This document shows positions 7,166-14,335 of a DNA stretch of 17,923 nucleotides, piece after piece. The notes under the pieces are model-generated. The model saw only the letters and a program-made list of their open reading frames with translations. It made no database searches and was not told where the DNA came from. The stretch comes from JBFLVQ01 sp040758525 (GTDB lineage: Bacteria > Acidobacteriota > Blastocatellia > Chloracidobacteriales > JADJPF01), in the NCBI GenBank assembly GCA_040758525.1, contig JBFLVQ010000113.1:1-17923 (forward strand), in the 5' to 3' direction. Made by a program: the position numbers and the translations under genes. Positions within the stretch are counted from its first letter, which is position 1; each line of letters starts with the position of its first letter.

Positions 7166-7182
7166 AACGAGCGAAATTCGTT

Positions 7183-8421
7183 TCAGGCAAAGATGAAGCT
7201 GTAGGCGATAACGATAAAAGTTACGACAGACAAAAAAAGTACCGCGATAATGAATATCTCCCGCAAAGTAATATCTCCATATACTACATGGCTAAGATCA
7301 AGGATAGGTTTTGCGGGAGCTTTCTCTTTATCCGATCTCTCTGTAACAGAGGCTGGTGATGCTGCTTCGGCAGTCGGTTCAGTATTAGCAGTGGCGGCTG
7401 CCGCCGCTTCGTTCTCTTTTACGGAATTGTTTGCCGGCATAGTTGCCGTAGGCGCAACCTCGGTGGCTGTGGCTGTCGCCGTAGCAGCTTTTTCTGGCGT
7501 GGTAGGATTATCTTTCTTATTATCCTTTTTGTTATCTTTGGTGGGATCAACAGGAGGTGGCAGACCATACCAGTTATCACCTGAGATCGAGTTACGATCA
7601 TAAAGGATTAACTTTACCCCACCCATACTAACTGGTACACCAAATGAGATCTCATCACCATTATGTAGTTTACGACTGCTGTTGATACGTACACCATTGA
7701 TAAAGACACCAGTCTGGCTATTAAGGTCATAAACTGTGATACCAGCCCAGTCTAGGCGAATTTTGGCATGCATCTGCCCAATCGACTGATGTGGGATCTG
7801 TACATGACAGTTAGGCGCACGACCAATATAGATTTCACTAGTACTACCACGTAATTCGATTCGCTGCCCATCTTTGCTACCACCCATATAGACTAAATAT
7901 GAGACATCCTCACCAGGTTCCAGATTGTTTATCACATCTTGAACACTGGTAGGAGCATAAGGCAGCAGAGTGTCCGCCGGATCGACATTTGGATCAGCAA
8001 AGGGATCCTGGGCAAAAGGATCAAAAGCAGGTGCAGCGGCCTTGGCTGGTTCAGCCAAGCTTACTTTGGCTGGTTCAGGTATGCTTGCTTTGACTGCCTC
8101 TACGGGAGTGTCTTTATCAATGGCAAAGACAATACGGTACTCGCCAATTGTAATGACATCGCCAGTCTTAAGTTGGTTGCGTTTATCCCTCTCCACACGT
8201 ACTTGGTTAAGTACTGTGCCATTAGTGCTTTTGTCAACTAGATAGAAGGTATCATACTCACGTATGATAAGCGCATGTTCTTTTGAGACATGTGCTGAAG
8301 TTAGATATACATAACTGGAAGGATGACGTCCAATAGTAAGAATCTCAATTTCAGGGGGAAGAATCTTTTCAAACTCACCCTCTTTAGAATTGAGATTAGT
8401 AATAAGCAGCTTAGCCTTCAT
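7183..8421 (-). CDS. double-FHA protein with C-terminal membrane anchor
   Basis: A 412-aa protein. The first FHA domain (about 25-100) keeps the phosphothreonine-binding set: G31-R32, S46-x-x-H49, and S65-T-N67-G68. The second (about 172-276) keeps G200-R201 and H218 but has G215 where Ser is expected and SQTG (234-238 region) in place of S-x-N-G, so its binding site looks degenerate. Residues 290-375 are a low-complexity linker with KDNKKDN repeats and Ala/Thr-rich tracts. A single hydrophobic helix at 387-411 ends the protein, making it tail-anchored with both FHA domains in the cytoplasm. It probably recruits phosphothreonine partners to the membrane. It is the first gene of a leftward operon continuing to the GNAT and ABC genes. 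No kinase is visible nearby. Confidence 0.87.
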   Translation of the reverse strand: MKAKLLITNLNSKEGEFEKILPPEIEILTIGRHPSSYVYLTSAHVSKEHALIIREYDTFYLVDKSTNGTVLNQVRVERDKRNQLKTGDVITIGEYRIVFAIDKDTPVEAVKASIPEPAKVSLAEPAKAAAPAFDPFAQDPFADPNVDPADTLLPYAPTSVQDVINNLEPGEDVSYLVYMGGSKDGQRIELRGSTSEIYIGRAPNCHVQIPHQSIGQMHAKIRLDWAGITVYDLNSQTGVFINGVRINSSRKLHNGDEISFGVPVSMGGVKLILYDRNSISGDNWYGLPPPVDPTKDNKKDNKKDNPTTPEKAATATATATEVAPTATMPANNSVKENEAAAAATANTEPTAEAASPASVTERSDKEKAPAKPILDLSHVVYGDITLREIFIIAVLFLSVVTFIVIAYSFIFA

Positions 8422-8537
8422 TTGCTACCCAGCAATAAATCATCCCGCCATTTATGCCATCACATACTATTTAACTGGCCAATAACCGGGATGTCTAGAA
8501 TTAATTTTCACATTGAATGATATTGAGCCCGTGGTTC

Positions 8538-8566
8538 ATTGTGATAAAACTGCTAGATGGTGTCAA
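8538..8566 (-). promoter_or_regulatory. candidate sigma-70-type promoter of the FHA operon
   Basis: Reading leftward, TTGACA (8566-8561) is a perfect -35, followed after 17 bases by CACAAT (8543-8538), a 4-of-6 match to the -10. A transcript would start about 110 bases before the FHA start codon. A near-perfect dyad flanks the -10: TCACATTGAA at 8508-8517 with TTCATTGTGA at 8535-8544, 9 of 10 matching, 17-base spacer. This suggests an operator. Confidence 0.42.
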
Positions 8567-8581
8567 GCCCTTAAATTGGGT

Positions 8582-8616
8582 AAGCCTCGATAACGACCAT
8601 TAGCCTATCGAGGCTT
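8582..8616 (-). terminator. 11-bp perfect hairpin downstream of the small exported protein
   Basis: AAGCCTCGATA (8582-8592) pairs perfectly with TATCGAGGCTT (8606-8616) across a 13-base loop. It lies 41 bases past the stop of the 73-aa gene and upstream of the FHA promoter, so it probably ends the 73-aa transcript. No T-run follows on either strand, so Rho-independent action is uncertain. Confidence 0.42.
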
Positions 8617-8656
8617 GCTTGTATAGGTAAGCTAGTTACGGTAAGTGACCCTCAGA

Positions 8657-8878
8657 CTATTCAGTTGGATAACTGACCAGATCGACTATCTCATTCTGTT
8701 GCACCTCACTAGGTAGTTGAACTAGTGGACAGAATTCAGCCTTGCCCTGCCGTACTATCTTTATGCTTGGTGAAGATATTGGGTTTAATACCTGTTCCCA
8801 ACTGGGGATATTACTTTCACCTAGACCGCTGCCTGTAAGTGCTAAAAAGAGTGAGAAGGTTAACGTAAAATTTTTCAT
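8657..8878 (-). CDS. small putative exported protein, family unknown
   Basis: A 73-aa protein. Residues 1-20 (MKNFTLTFSLFLALTGSGLG) have the Lys start and hydrophobic core of a Sec signal peptide, with possible cleavage after about residue 20. The mature part is about 53 residues and contains one Cys and three Pro. A good ribosome binding site (AAGGAGC) lies 5-6 bases before the ATG, which supports a real gene despite the short length. I recognise no family. It stands alone on the minus strand, with a 357-bp spacer upstream and a hairpin downstream. A TTGACA-like element read leftward at 8970-8965 could be its -35, but the matching -10 is poor. It could be a periplasmic or secreted peptide. 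Confidence 0.6.
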   Translation of the reverse strand: MKNFTLTFSLFLALTGSGLGESNIPSWEQVLNPISSPSIKIVRQGKAEFCPLVQLPSEVQQNEIVDLVSYPTE

Positions 8879-9035
8879 GATTGCTCCTTGAGTAGATTGC
8901 TATGAACTAGCAGCAAAGAGAGTGCCATTGTTAAGAGAATCCTCTAGCAGTATTTGGCAACTACTGTCAAATATTTGTTGATTCAGAACTTAACTGTTAG
9001 ATGCGAAAATTTACAAAAATTATCTCGATTTTTCT

Positions 9036-9054
9036 CTGTATAGTCACTATACAG
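9036..9054. promoter_or_regulatory. perfect 19-bp dyad, candidate operator
   Basis: CTGTATAGT-C-ACTATACAG is a perfect palindrome of two 9-base arms around one central base. It lies about 158 bases upstream of the 73-aa gene. Its symmetry and length fit the binding site of a dimeric repressor; no cognate regulator is identifiable. Confidence 0.4.
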
Positions 9055-9110
9055 CAGATTAGTAATCTATTATGGATGTTGAGTTAAGTAATTGAGTTAG
9101 CGATACCGAC

Positions 9111-9139
9111 AAGCAAGTTGACAGTGCGTCAACTTGCTT
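9111..9139 (-). terminator. 12-bp perfect hairpin after the DUF4388/TPR gene
   Basis: AAGCAAGTTGAC (9111-9122) pairs perfectly with GTCAACTTGCTT (9128-9139) over a 5-base loop. It sits 96 bases beyond the stop of the leftward 410-aa gene, so a terminator is the simplest reading. No U-tract follows on the minus strand. Confidence 0.45.
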
Positions 9140-9235
9140 AAAACTGATCAGCAATCCTGCCTAGCGGTTGTTGATAGTGAAATATAGACGAAATACCCAG
9201 TGCCATTAAGAGTTTTTTGGGCAAATTCAGGAGGG

Positions 9236-10468
9236 CTATTTTTTCCAGCGATTAAGAAGTCCACCCAAGCCTGTTTTCCAGGAAGAGCCACCAGTTAAAT
9301 CGTTCAGTTTTCGTTTCGCAGTTTCATGATTTGAATCGATATTGAGTACACTCTTAAGCATTGTCTCAGCTTTGGCATTCATACCCAACGATTCATAAAG
9401 GTCGGCCAGTACCATACGTGGCTCGACAGCAAAGGGATCATTACCACAGGCTTTCAGTAAGAATCCTTCTGCTTCCCGCTGTCGCTTAGCTGATTTAGCC
9501 AGCAAGCGACCAAGCGCAAGTAGATAGGGTTGATGTTCGGGAGCAAGCGAAACCGCTTTACGTAGCAACGCCTCAGCGCCGGCCATATTACCCATATTGA
9601 GTGCGCTACGGGCTTGGCGAAAGAAGTTTTCCGATTCTGTATTCGCCTCGCCAGCCGCATCGTTTCTACCACCGGAAGATCTTATTTTGACTCCAGCAAG
9701 CGCTTCCAATTTACCAGTATTGATCTTGGAATTACGTGTCTGTTCACGGAAGGCGCTCTCTGACTTAGCGCTGGGTGTGGGCACTGGACTAGCACGAAAT
9801 GCTTGGACAGCTTGGGCCGGTGGTGGCACAGGTTGGGCTAAGGGAGGTCGCTCAACTGAACTGACAGGTGTGGCAACAAAACTTTTCTCCACCTCTTCGC
9901 TGGCTGCAGGTGGCTGTGGCGACTCGATAATACCAGCCGCACGTAAGGCATAGAGCGAGCGTCGGACAACTTCAAGAGGGAAGCCAGAATGTGTTATCAA
10001 CTGTTTTATAGGGATTGGCTGCTCCATCTCATTAAGAATTGCGACCTCTTCTTGAGTTAGTAAGAGGCCATGAGTGCGTTCCTCAATATTGAAGACTGGT
10101 TGTAGTACATAACGTAGATCACCAAACTCTTCGTGCCAGATCGCCTCATCTTCGGTTTTGCGGGCTGCCTCTAAGATAAGTTCAAGCGCACGTATCTGCC
10201 AATCACGCCTTTGTGGTGGCTGAGCAGCCGTATCAAAGCGCATCATCCCATCCACCAGTCGTCCTAATTGCAGCACCTGTCGGCGGTTCAGTTCTATTGC
10301 CCTTTGCCCACCTGGTAAGGCTTCAAAGGCACATATCACTTTACCGGTCTGAAAGTAAATATAGAACGTGTCGTTGCCAGTATTAAGCATCAGCACGCCG
10401 CTCATCTCTGCTTGATCTATCTCTCGCAGAGTCTCAAAGAGTATTTTTTGATTAAATTGCGCATCCAT
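9236..10468 (-). CDS. DUF4388-like / winged-helix / TPR protein
   Basis: A 410-aa cytoplasmic protein. Residues about 8-80 (EMSGVLMLNTGNDTFYIYFQ, then TGKVICAFEALPGGQRAIEL) resemble the DUF4388 (PATAN-like) domain, common in bacterial signalling and gliding-related proteins. Residues about 135-182 look like a winged-helix module (LTQEEVAILNEMEQPIPIKQ ... RSLYALRAAGIIE). A Pro/Ala-rich linker spans about 184-235. Residues about 280-392 form roughly three TPR units (ALLRKAVSLAPEHQPYLLAL is typical). A ribosome binding site AGGAGA lies 6 bases before the ATG. The domain mix suggests a signalling scaffold rather than an enzyme; its output is unknown. It is divergent from accD and apparently monocistronic. 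Confidence 0.75.
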   Translation of the reverse strand: MDAQFNQKILFETLREIDQAEMSGVLMLNTGNDTFYIYFQTGKVICAFEALPGGQRAIELNRRQVLQLGRLVDGMMRFDTAAQPPQRRDWQIRALELILEAARKTEDEAIWHEEFGDLRYVLQPVFNIEERTHGLLLTQEEVAILNEMEQPIPIKQLITHSGFPLEVVRRSLYALRAAGIIESPQPPAASEEVEKSFVATPVSSVERPPLAQPVPPPAQAVQAFRASPVPTPSAKSESAFREQTRNSKINTGKLEALAGVKIRSSGGRNDAAGEANTESENFFRQARSALNMGNMAGAEALLRKAVSLAPEHQPYLLALGRLLAKSAKRQREAEGFLLKACGNDPFAVEPRMVLADLYESLGMNAKAETMLKSVLNIDSNHETAKRKLNDLTGGSSWKTGLGGLLNRWKK

Positions 10469-10717
10469 TCTCTTTCTCCTACTCTCGTTAGCTGATAAGG
10501 AGGGGCAGCGTAATGAGGATTATTGAGCCATTAAGGTTAATGGCCAGCATACTACAGTTGACTTGGTAGTTCAAGCACAGAGAAAAAGATGGCAATAATA
10601 TTTATCCTGGATAAGTATGTGATATCTACCTATACCATATTGGCGCGCTAGCGCCTTGGCCGCTTTCTACGCGCTATGATAGACTGCGCGTTGTTAAAAC
10701 CGCAAAGCGAGGCATTT
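10469..10717. promoter_or_regulatory. divergent spacer between the TPR gene and accD
   Basis: This 249-bp region must hold the promoters of both flanking transcripts. Visible elements are an 18-bp dyad GCCATTAA-GG-TTAATGGC at 10527-10544, a TTGACT hexamer at 10558-10563, a TAATAT hexamer at 10596-10601, a GC-rich small hairpin GGCGC/GCGCC at 10642-10655, and TATGAT at 10675-10680. No -35/-10 pair has ideal spacing, so I cannot place the accD start site. A strong ribosome-binding-like AAGGAGGGG at 10497-10505 precedes a short frame. Confidence 0.4.
10513..10569 (+). CDS. possible 18-codon leader peptide upstream of accD
   Basis: An ATG at 10513 lies 7 bases after AAGGAGGGG, one of the best ribosome-binding matches in the window. 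It opens an 18-residue frame (MRIIEPLRLMASILQLTW) ending in TAG at 10567. It overlaps the 18-bp dyad. It could be a leader peptide ahead of the accD operon, but a frame this short can easily arise by chance. Confidence 0.2.
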   Translation: MRIIEPLRLMASILQLTW

Positions 10718-11578
10718 ATGTCTTGGTTCAAGAGGAAAAAGAACGATAATACAGAGACTCGTGAAGAGACTGAAGAAGAGCGTAAAGTAAAGACAGAAGG
10801 GCTCTTTACAAAATGCCCAGAATGTAATCAGACACTCTTCAAAGGACAGCTAGAAGAGAGCCTACACGTCTGTCCAAAGTGCGATTACCATTTCAAGATC
10901 GACGCTCGTATGCGGCTAAAATTGTTGTTTGATGAGGGTCAGTATGAGGAGTTCGATAGTGAAATCGCTTCCACCGATCCATTGAATTTTGTTGATACCA
11001 AGAAGTACAAGGAACGATTGGAGAAGATGCAACAGACCACTGGGGTACTAGATGCCGTTATTTCTACTTCTGGACAAGTGGGCAGCTACCCTGTCATTGT
11101 CTGTGCAATGGTTTATGACTTTATTGGCGGTTCAATGGGCTCGGTAGTAGGTGAGAAGATTACCCGTGCGATTGAGCGTGCAGTTATAGAAAAACGCGCA
11201 CTAATAATTATTTCTGCTTCGGGCGGCGCACGTATGATGGAAGGCGCCCTATCACTAATGCAGATGGCAAAGATCAGCGCGGCTTTGGCGCGTCTAGATG
11301 AGGCGCGTCTTCCCTATATCTCTATACTTACCGATCCTACCACAGGGGGGGTAACAGCCAGCTTTGCTATGCTAGGCGATCTAAACATTGCTGAACCAGG
11401 CGCCTTGATAGGTTTTGCTGGCCCACGTGTAATTGAGCAAACAATTCGAGAGAAGTTGCCACCAGGATTCCAACGCGCTGAATTTCTCCTTGAACATGGT
11501 ATGTTGGACGGTATTGTTAAGCGTAAAGACCTGCGCAATTACATAATTCAAGCACTCGATTTCATGATTAACCAATAG
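10718..11578 (+). CDS. accD: acetyl-CoA carboxylase carboxyltransferase beta subunit
   Basis: A 286-aa subunit of the carboxyltransferase that, with AccA, moves CO2 from biotin to acetyl-CoA to make malonyl-CoA for fatty acid synthesis in the cytoplasm. The N-terminal zinc ribbon has C33-x2-C36 and C52-x2-C55. The crotonase-like core includes IGGSMGSVVGEKITRAIERA (136-155) and the oxyanion-forming SGGARM region (168-173). Length is normal. The ATG at 10718 is chosen because GCGAGG lies about 6 bases upstream and the protein then begins MSWFKRKK, as is usual; an upstream in-frame ATG at 10676 adds 14 atypical residues. It is the first gene of a seven-gene rightward run. accA is not in the window. 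Confidence 0.96.
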   Translation: MSWFKRKKNDNTETREETEEERKVKTEGLFTKCPECNQTLFKGQLEESLHVCPKCDYHFKIDARMRLKLLFDEGQYEEFDSEIASTDPLNFVDTKKYKERLEKMQQTTGVLDAVISTSGQVGSYPVIVCAMVYDFIGGSMGSVVGEKITRAIERAVIEKRALIIISASGGARMMEGALSLMQMAKISAALARLDEARLPYISILTDPTTGGVTASFAMLGDLNIAEPGALIGFAGPRVIEQTIREKLPPGFQRAEFLLEHGMLDGIVKRKDLRNYIIQALDFMINQ

Positions 11579-11585
11579 TGTTTGC

Positions 11586-12911
11586 GTGAACTATCAGGCA
11601 GCGATAGATTATCTGTACGGTCTTGGCCACGAAACGCTGGCGATGAAGTTCGGCCTTGAGAACATCACACAGTTGGTCGAATGCCTGGGCCATCCCCAAC
11701 AGACCTATCAGACAGTTCATGTTGCTGGCACCAACGGTAAAGGATCCTTCTCGGCAATGCTCGCTACGATCCTTGCACAGGCCGCTATTCCTGTAGGACT
11801 CTACACCTCGCCACATCTTATCAAGATTGAAGAGCGTTTCCGCTTCAACCTTACCCCAATCCAACCTGACCACTTCTGTCAACTAATGGAGCGAGTCAAA
11901 AGCAGTATAGATAGACTACTGGCGGAGGGTAGCCTGACGGCGCGGCCTACCTTCTTTGAGCATGTTACAGCACTTGGTTTTGAATACTTTCGTGAGTCTA
12001 GAGCCAAACTTGCTGTTATAGAAGTAGGCTTAGGTGGGCGACTAGACGCGACCAATATTGTGACACCAGCACTTTCTGTCATTACTAAGATAGATTATGA
12101 TCACCAGCAATACTTAGGCGAGACATTGACGGCAATTGCCAGCGAGAAGGCTGGTATTCTTAAGCCAGGTGTACCGGCGTTTATTGCCCCACAAGTGCCT
12201 GCTGCTGCCCAAGCCATTGCTGAGACCGCCGCACAGGTTGGCACCCCTTTGCATTGGCTAGATCCAGCACAGCTACGTTATCGTGAACCTATTGATGGGC
12301 ATTGGCGTTTTGATCTTCTCAGTAAACAGCAGCATTATCAGAATATAAGTGTGGGACTGCGTGGACGCCATCAAGTCGAGACCGCCGCACTGGCTATTCT
12401 TGCTGCTGAATATCTCGCTACAGTCGGTTTTCCAATTGGCCCAGAACAGATCCGTAGAGGTATCGCAACCGTTCAGTGGCCAGGGCGACTGGAACTTGTG
12501 CCTACCACGCCGCCATTGCTACTGGATGGTGCGCATAATCCTGGTGGCACAACTGTGTTACGTAGATTCCTTGACGAATGGCTACCAACACAACCGTCAA
12601 GGCAGCCACTTATATTGATCTTTAGTGCCATGCGTGATAAGGACCTGCTGGCTATGGCGGAAATACTCTTTGGTCTATTTGATAAAGTTATTTTAGTAGA
12701 GCGTGATGATCCACGTGCAGCAGATTTTCGCTCCCTACAAGGGCAGCTTGCCTCACTTACTAGTAATTTTAGCCAAGTGCCTGGCGTGGCGGCGGCCTGG
12801 GCTGAGGCCTGTGCGGCCACAGCTTCTACTGGATTGATTGTTGCGACAGGATCTCTACACCTTATAGGTGATCTGAAAAAGTTGTTACAGGATGGGACTT
12901 ATGCCATATGA
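11586..12911 (+). CDS. folC: folylpolyglutamate synthase / dihydrofolate synthase
   Basis: A 441-aa Mur-ligase-fold enzyme. It adds glutamate to folates with ATP, and often also joins dihydropteroate to glutamate. The P-loop is AGTNGKGS at 47-54. The ligand region SEKAGILK (186-193) includes the Lys (K188) that is carbamylated in this family. DGAHNP at 314-319 is the C-terminal signature. Length fits. The start is a GTG at 11586, 7 bases after the accD stop, with no clear Shine-Dalgarno site, so it may depend on translation from accD. The accD-folC order is known from several phyla. Its 3' end overlaps the next gene by about 11-20 bases. Confidence 0.94.
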   Translation: MNYQAAIDYLYGLGHETLAMKFGLENITQLVECLGHPQQTYQTVHVAGTNGKGSFSAMLATILAQAAIPVGLYTSPHLIKIEERFRFNLTPIQPDHFCQLMERVKSSIDRLLAEGSLTARPTFFEHVTALGFEYFRESRAKLAVIEVGLGGRLDATNIVTPALSVITKIDYDHQQYLGETLTAIASEKAGILKPGVPAFIAPQVPAAAQAIAETAAQVGTPLHWLDPAQLRYREPIDGHWRFDLLSKQQHYQNISVGLRGRHQVETAALAILAAEYLATVGFPIGPEQIRRGIATVQWPGRLELVPTTPPLLLDGAHNPGGTTVLRRFLDEWLPTQPSRQPLILIFSAMRDKDLLAMAEILFGLFDKVILVERDDPRAADFRSLQGQLASLTSNFSQVPGVAAAWAEACAATASTGLIVATGSLHLIGDLKKLLQDGTYAI

Positions 12912-13455
12912 ACTGTTAAGCCGCGAGATGATCTATCGCGGACGAATTTTTGAACTATCAAAAGATTATGTGCAATACAAATCCGGCGCTGCTGTGCAGA
13001 TCGATGTTATACATCATCATGGTGGCGCTGCTGTGGTTGCCCTTACTGCTACTAATGAGGTGGTGTTAGTAAAACAGTACCGCCATCCCATCGGTGAATA
13101 TCTGCTAGAGCTACCGGCTGGTAAATTAGAGGTAGGCGATAGCCCTGATCGCGCGGCAATACGCGAGCTATCAGAAGAGGCTGGCTTTGAGGCATGTGAT
13201 TGGCGTCTGCTAACAACCGCTTATCCTGCTCCTGGCTACTGTGGCGAGAAGCTCTATATCTACTTGGCGCGAGAGTTGCGGGCAGTAGAGCGGCAGCCCG
13301 ATTTTGACGAAGAGATAGAAGTTGTGTATCTTCCCTTTAAGCAAGCTTGCGAGATGGTTTATAGTGGTGAGATATGTGATGCCAAGACGATCATAGGACT
13401 ATTGGCGACAGATCGTATGCTACGTGAAACGGAAAGAGAATCATCAACTCGATGA
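12892..13455 (+). CDS. NUDIX hydrolase, ADP-ribose pyrophosphatase-like
   Basis: A 187-aa NUDIX protein. The fold is like ADP-ribose pyrophosphatases: VVLVKQYRHPIGEYLLELPA (57-76) precedes the NUDIX box at 77-99. The box runs G77-x5-D83-x7-R91-E92-L93-x-E95-E96-x-G98-F99, so the first acidic position is Asp instead of Glu, a conservative change. The metal-binding REL-x-EE core is intact. Such enzymes split ADP-ribose or related nucleoside diphosphate compounds into two phosphates. The start may be 12892 or the ATG at 12901; both overlap folC. The stop overlaps the next ATG as ATGA. The exact substrate is not deducible. Confidence 0.9.
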   Translation: MGLMPYELLSREMIYRGRIFELSKDYVQYKSGAAVQIDVIHHHGGAAVVALTATNEVVLVKQYRHPIGEYLLELPAGKLEVGDSPDRAAIRELSEEAGFEACDWRLLTTAYPAPGYCGEKLYIYLARELRAVERQPDFDEEIEVVYLPFKQACEMVYSGEICDAKTIIGLLATDRMLRETERESSTR

Positions 13456-14330
13456 CCATTAGTTACGAGTACAAATGCCCCAATTGCGGGACGCCACTGG
13501 TGGCGTTACCACCATCCGTGTGTAGTAATTGTGGCGCACAATTTCCTGCCCCTAGTCAACCCCAGAGTCCTAATAAATCTTACAATCCAGATTTGCCTGC
13601 TTGGGGTGTAGGTGCAGCGATCGGCATGTGGGCGCTTTCTGTACTATTGATCATTGTTTTGCCAGTTTTTGCCAACCTTATCTGGTATGCTTGGCTACGT
13701 GCACAGGGGGTCGTCTTGACACCCGAAACACTAGCTCGCAACCTTAATATTCCCCTCTTTGTCTTTGCCACTTTTAGCGCACATATTTTTACCTTGTTAG
13801 GCACTTACCAGCTAGTGGTAGCAAGTGGTGCAGAGAATTTTCTCGCTGCGCTAGGATGGCATTGGCATCCACGTTTCCGTTTTCTCCAGGCATTACTCAG
13901 TACCGTGCTGATGTTCGGTTTAGCAATTCTGATTTCCCGTGTGATCTCCCAACTAATACCACATCAGGAGACTGATCTTGAGCGCTTGCTAAAGGCTTCG
14001 CCATGGGCGCCCTACCTTATTGCTGGACTAGCTGTCATCACTGCCCCACTAGTTGAGGAGATAATCTACCGAGGAGTGCTCTACTCAGCATTGCGACGGC
14101 GCTTTGGTGTACGTATCGCAGTGGCAAGTGTCTCATTACTCTTCCTGTTAGTACATGTGCCTCAATATTTGGGTGGTTGGGATGCGTTGTTATCACTCGG
14201 TCTGCTCAGTTTTGGTCTCACGTTGGTACGCGCTTATACAGGTTCATTGCTGCCTAGCTACACTATACACTTGCTCTTTAATGGTGTGCAGGCGATCGCT
14301 ATCATCGTAACAAGTCTAGTGGAGAAGTGA
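13452..14330 (+). CDS. CPBP-family intramembrane metalloprotease with zinc ribbon
   Basis: A 292-aa membrane protein. Residues 9-27 form a zinc ribbon (C9-x2-C12 and C24-x2-C27), then a Pro/Ser-rich linker to about 48, then about seven to eight hydrophobic helices. The CPBP (Abi/Rce1-like) motifs are present: E202-E203-x3-R207 in VEEIIYRGVL, H235 in LLVHVP, and H273-x3-N277 in HLLFNG. These residues coordinate the catalytic centre of CAAX-type intramembrane proteases. Bacterial members act in protein processing or in bacteriocin self-immunity; the role here is unknown. The start overlaps the NUDIX stop (ATGA) and the stop meets the next gene's possible GTG, so translation is tightly coupled. 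Confidence 0.88.
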   Translation: MTISYEYKCPNCGTPLVALPPSVCSNCGAQFPAPSQPQSPNKSYNPDLPAWGVGAAIGMWALSVLLIIVLPVFANLIWYAWLRAQGVVLTPETLARNLNIPLFVFATFSAHIFTLLGTYQLVVASGAENFLAALGWHWHPRFRFLQALLSTVLMFGLAILISRVISQLIPHQETDLERLLKASPWAPYLIAGLAVITAPLVEEIIYRGVLYSALRRRFGVRIAVASVSLLFLLVHVPQYLGGWDALLSLGLLSFGLTLVRAYTGSLLPSYTIHLLFNGVQAIAIIVTSLVEK

Positions 14331-14335
14331 TCGCT

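Larger units (their letters stand above)
8879..9235. other. intergenic region with dyad and hairpin
   Basis: No convincing gene is seen in these 357 bases. They hold the ribosome binding site and a weak promoter for the 73-aa gene, an AT-rich tract (about 9001-9035), a perfect 19-bp dyad at 9036-9054, and a 12-bp hairpin at 9111-9139. Confidence 0.6.

Noticed and set aside
7250..7603. Plus-strand 117-aa Ala/Val/Ser-rich frame
   Set aside because: It arises from the antisense of the low-complexity Ala/Thr linker of the FHA protein.
9036..9054. LexA (SOS) box
   Set aside because: The ends CTGT...ACAG match, but the spacing is 11 bases instead of the 8 of the Escherichia coli-type box. Kept only as an unassigned dyad.
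10642..10655. GGCGC/GCGCC hairpin as a terminator or riboswitch
   Set aside because: Only 5 bp with no T-run and no recognisable aptamer; mentioned only as part of the spacer.
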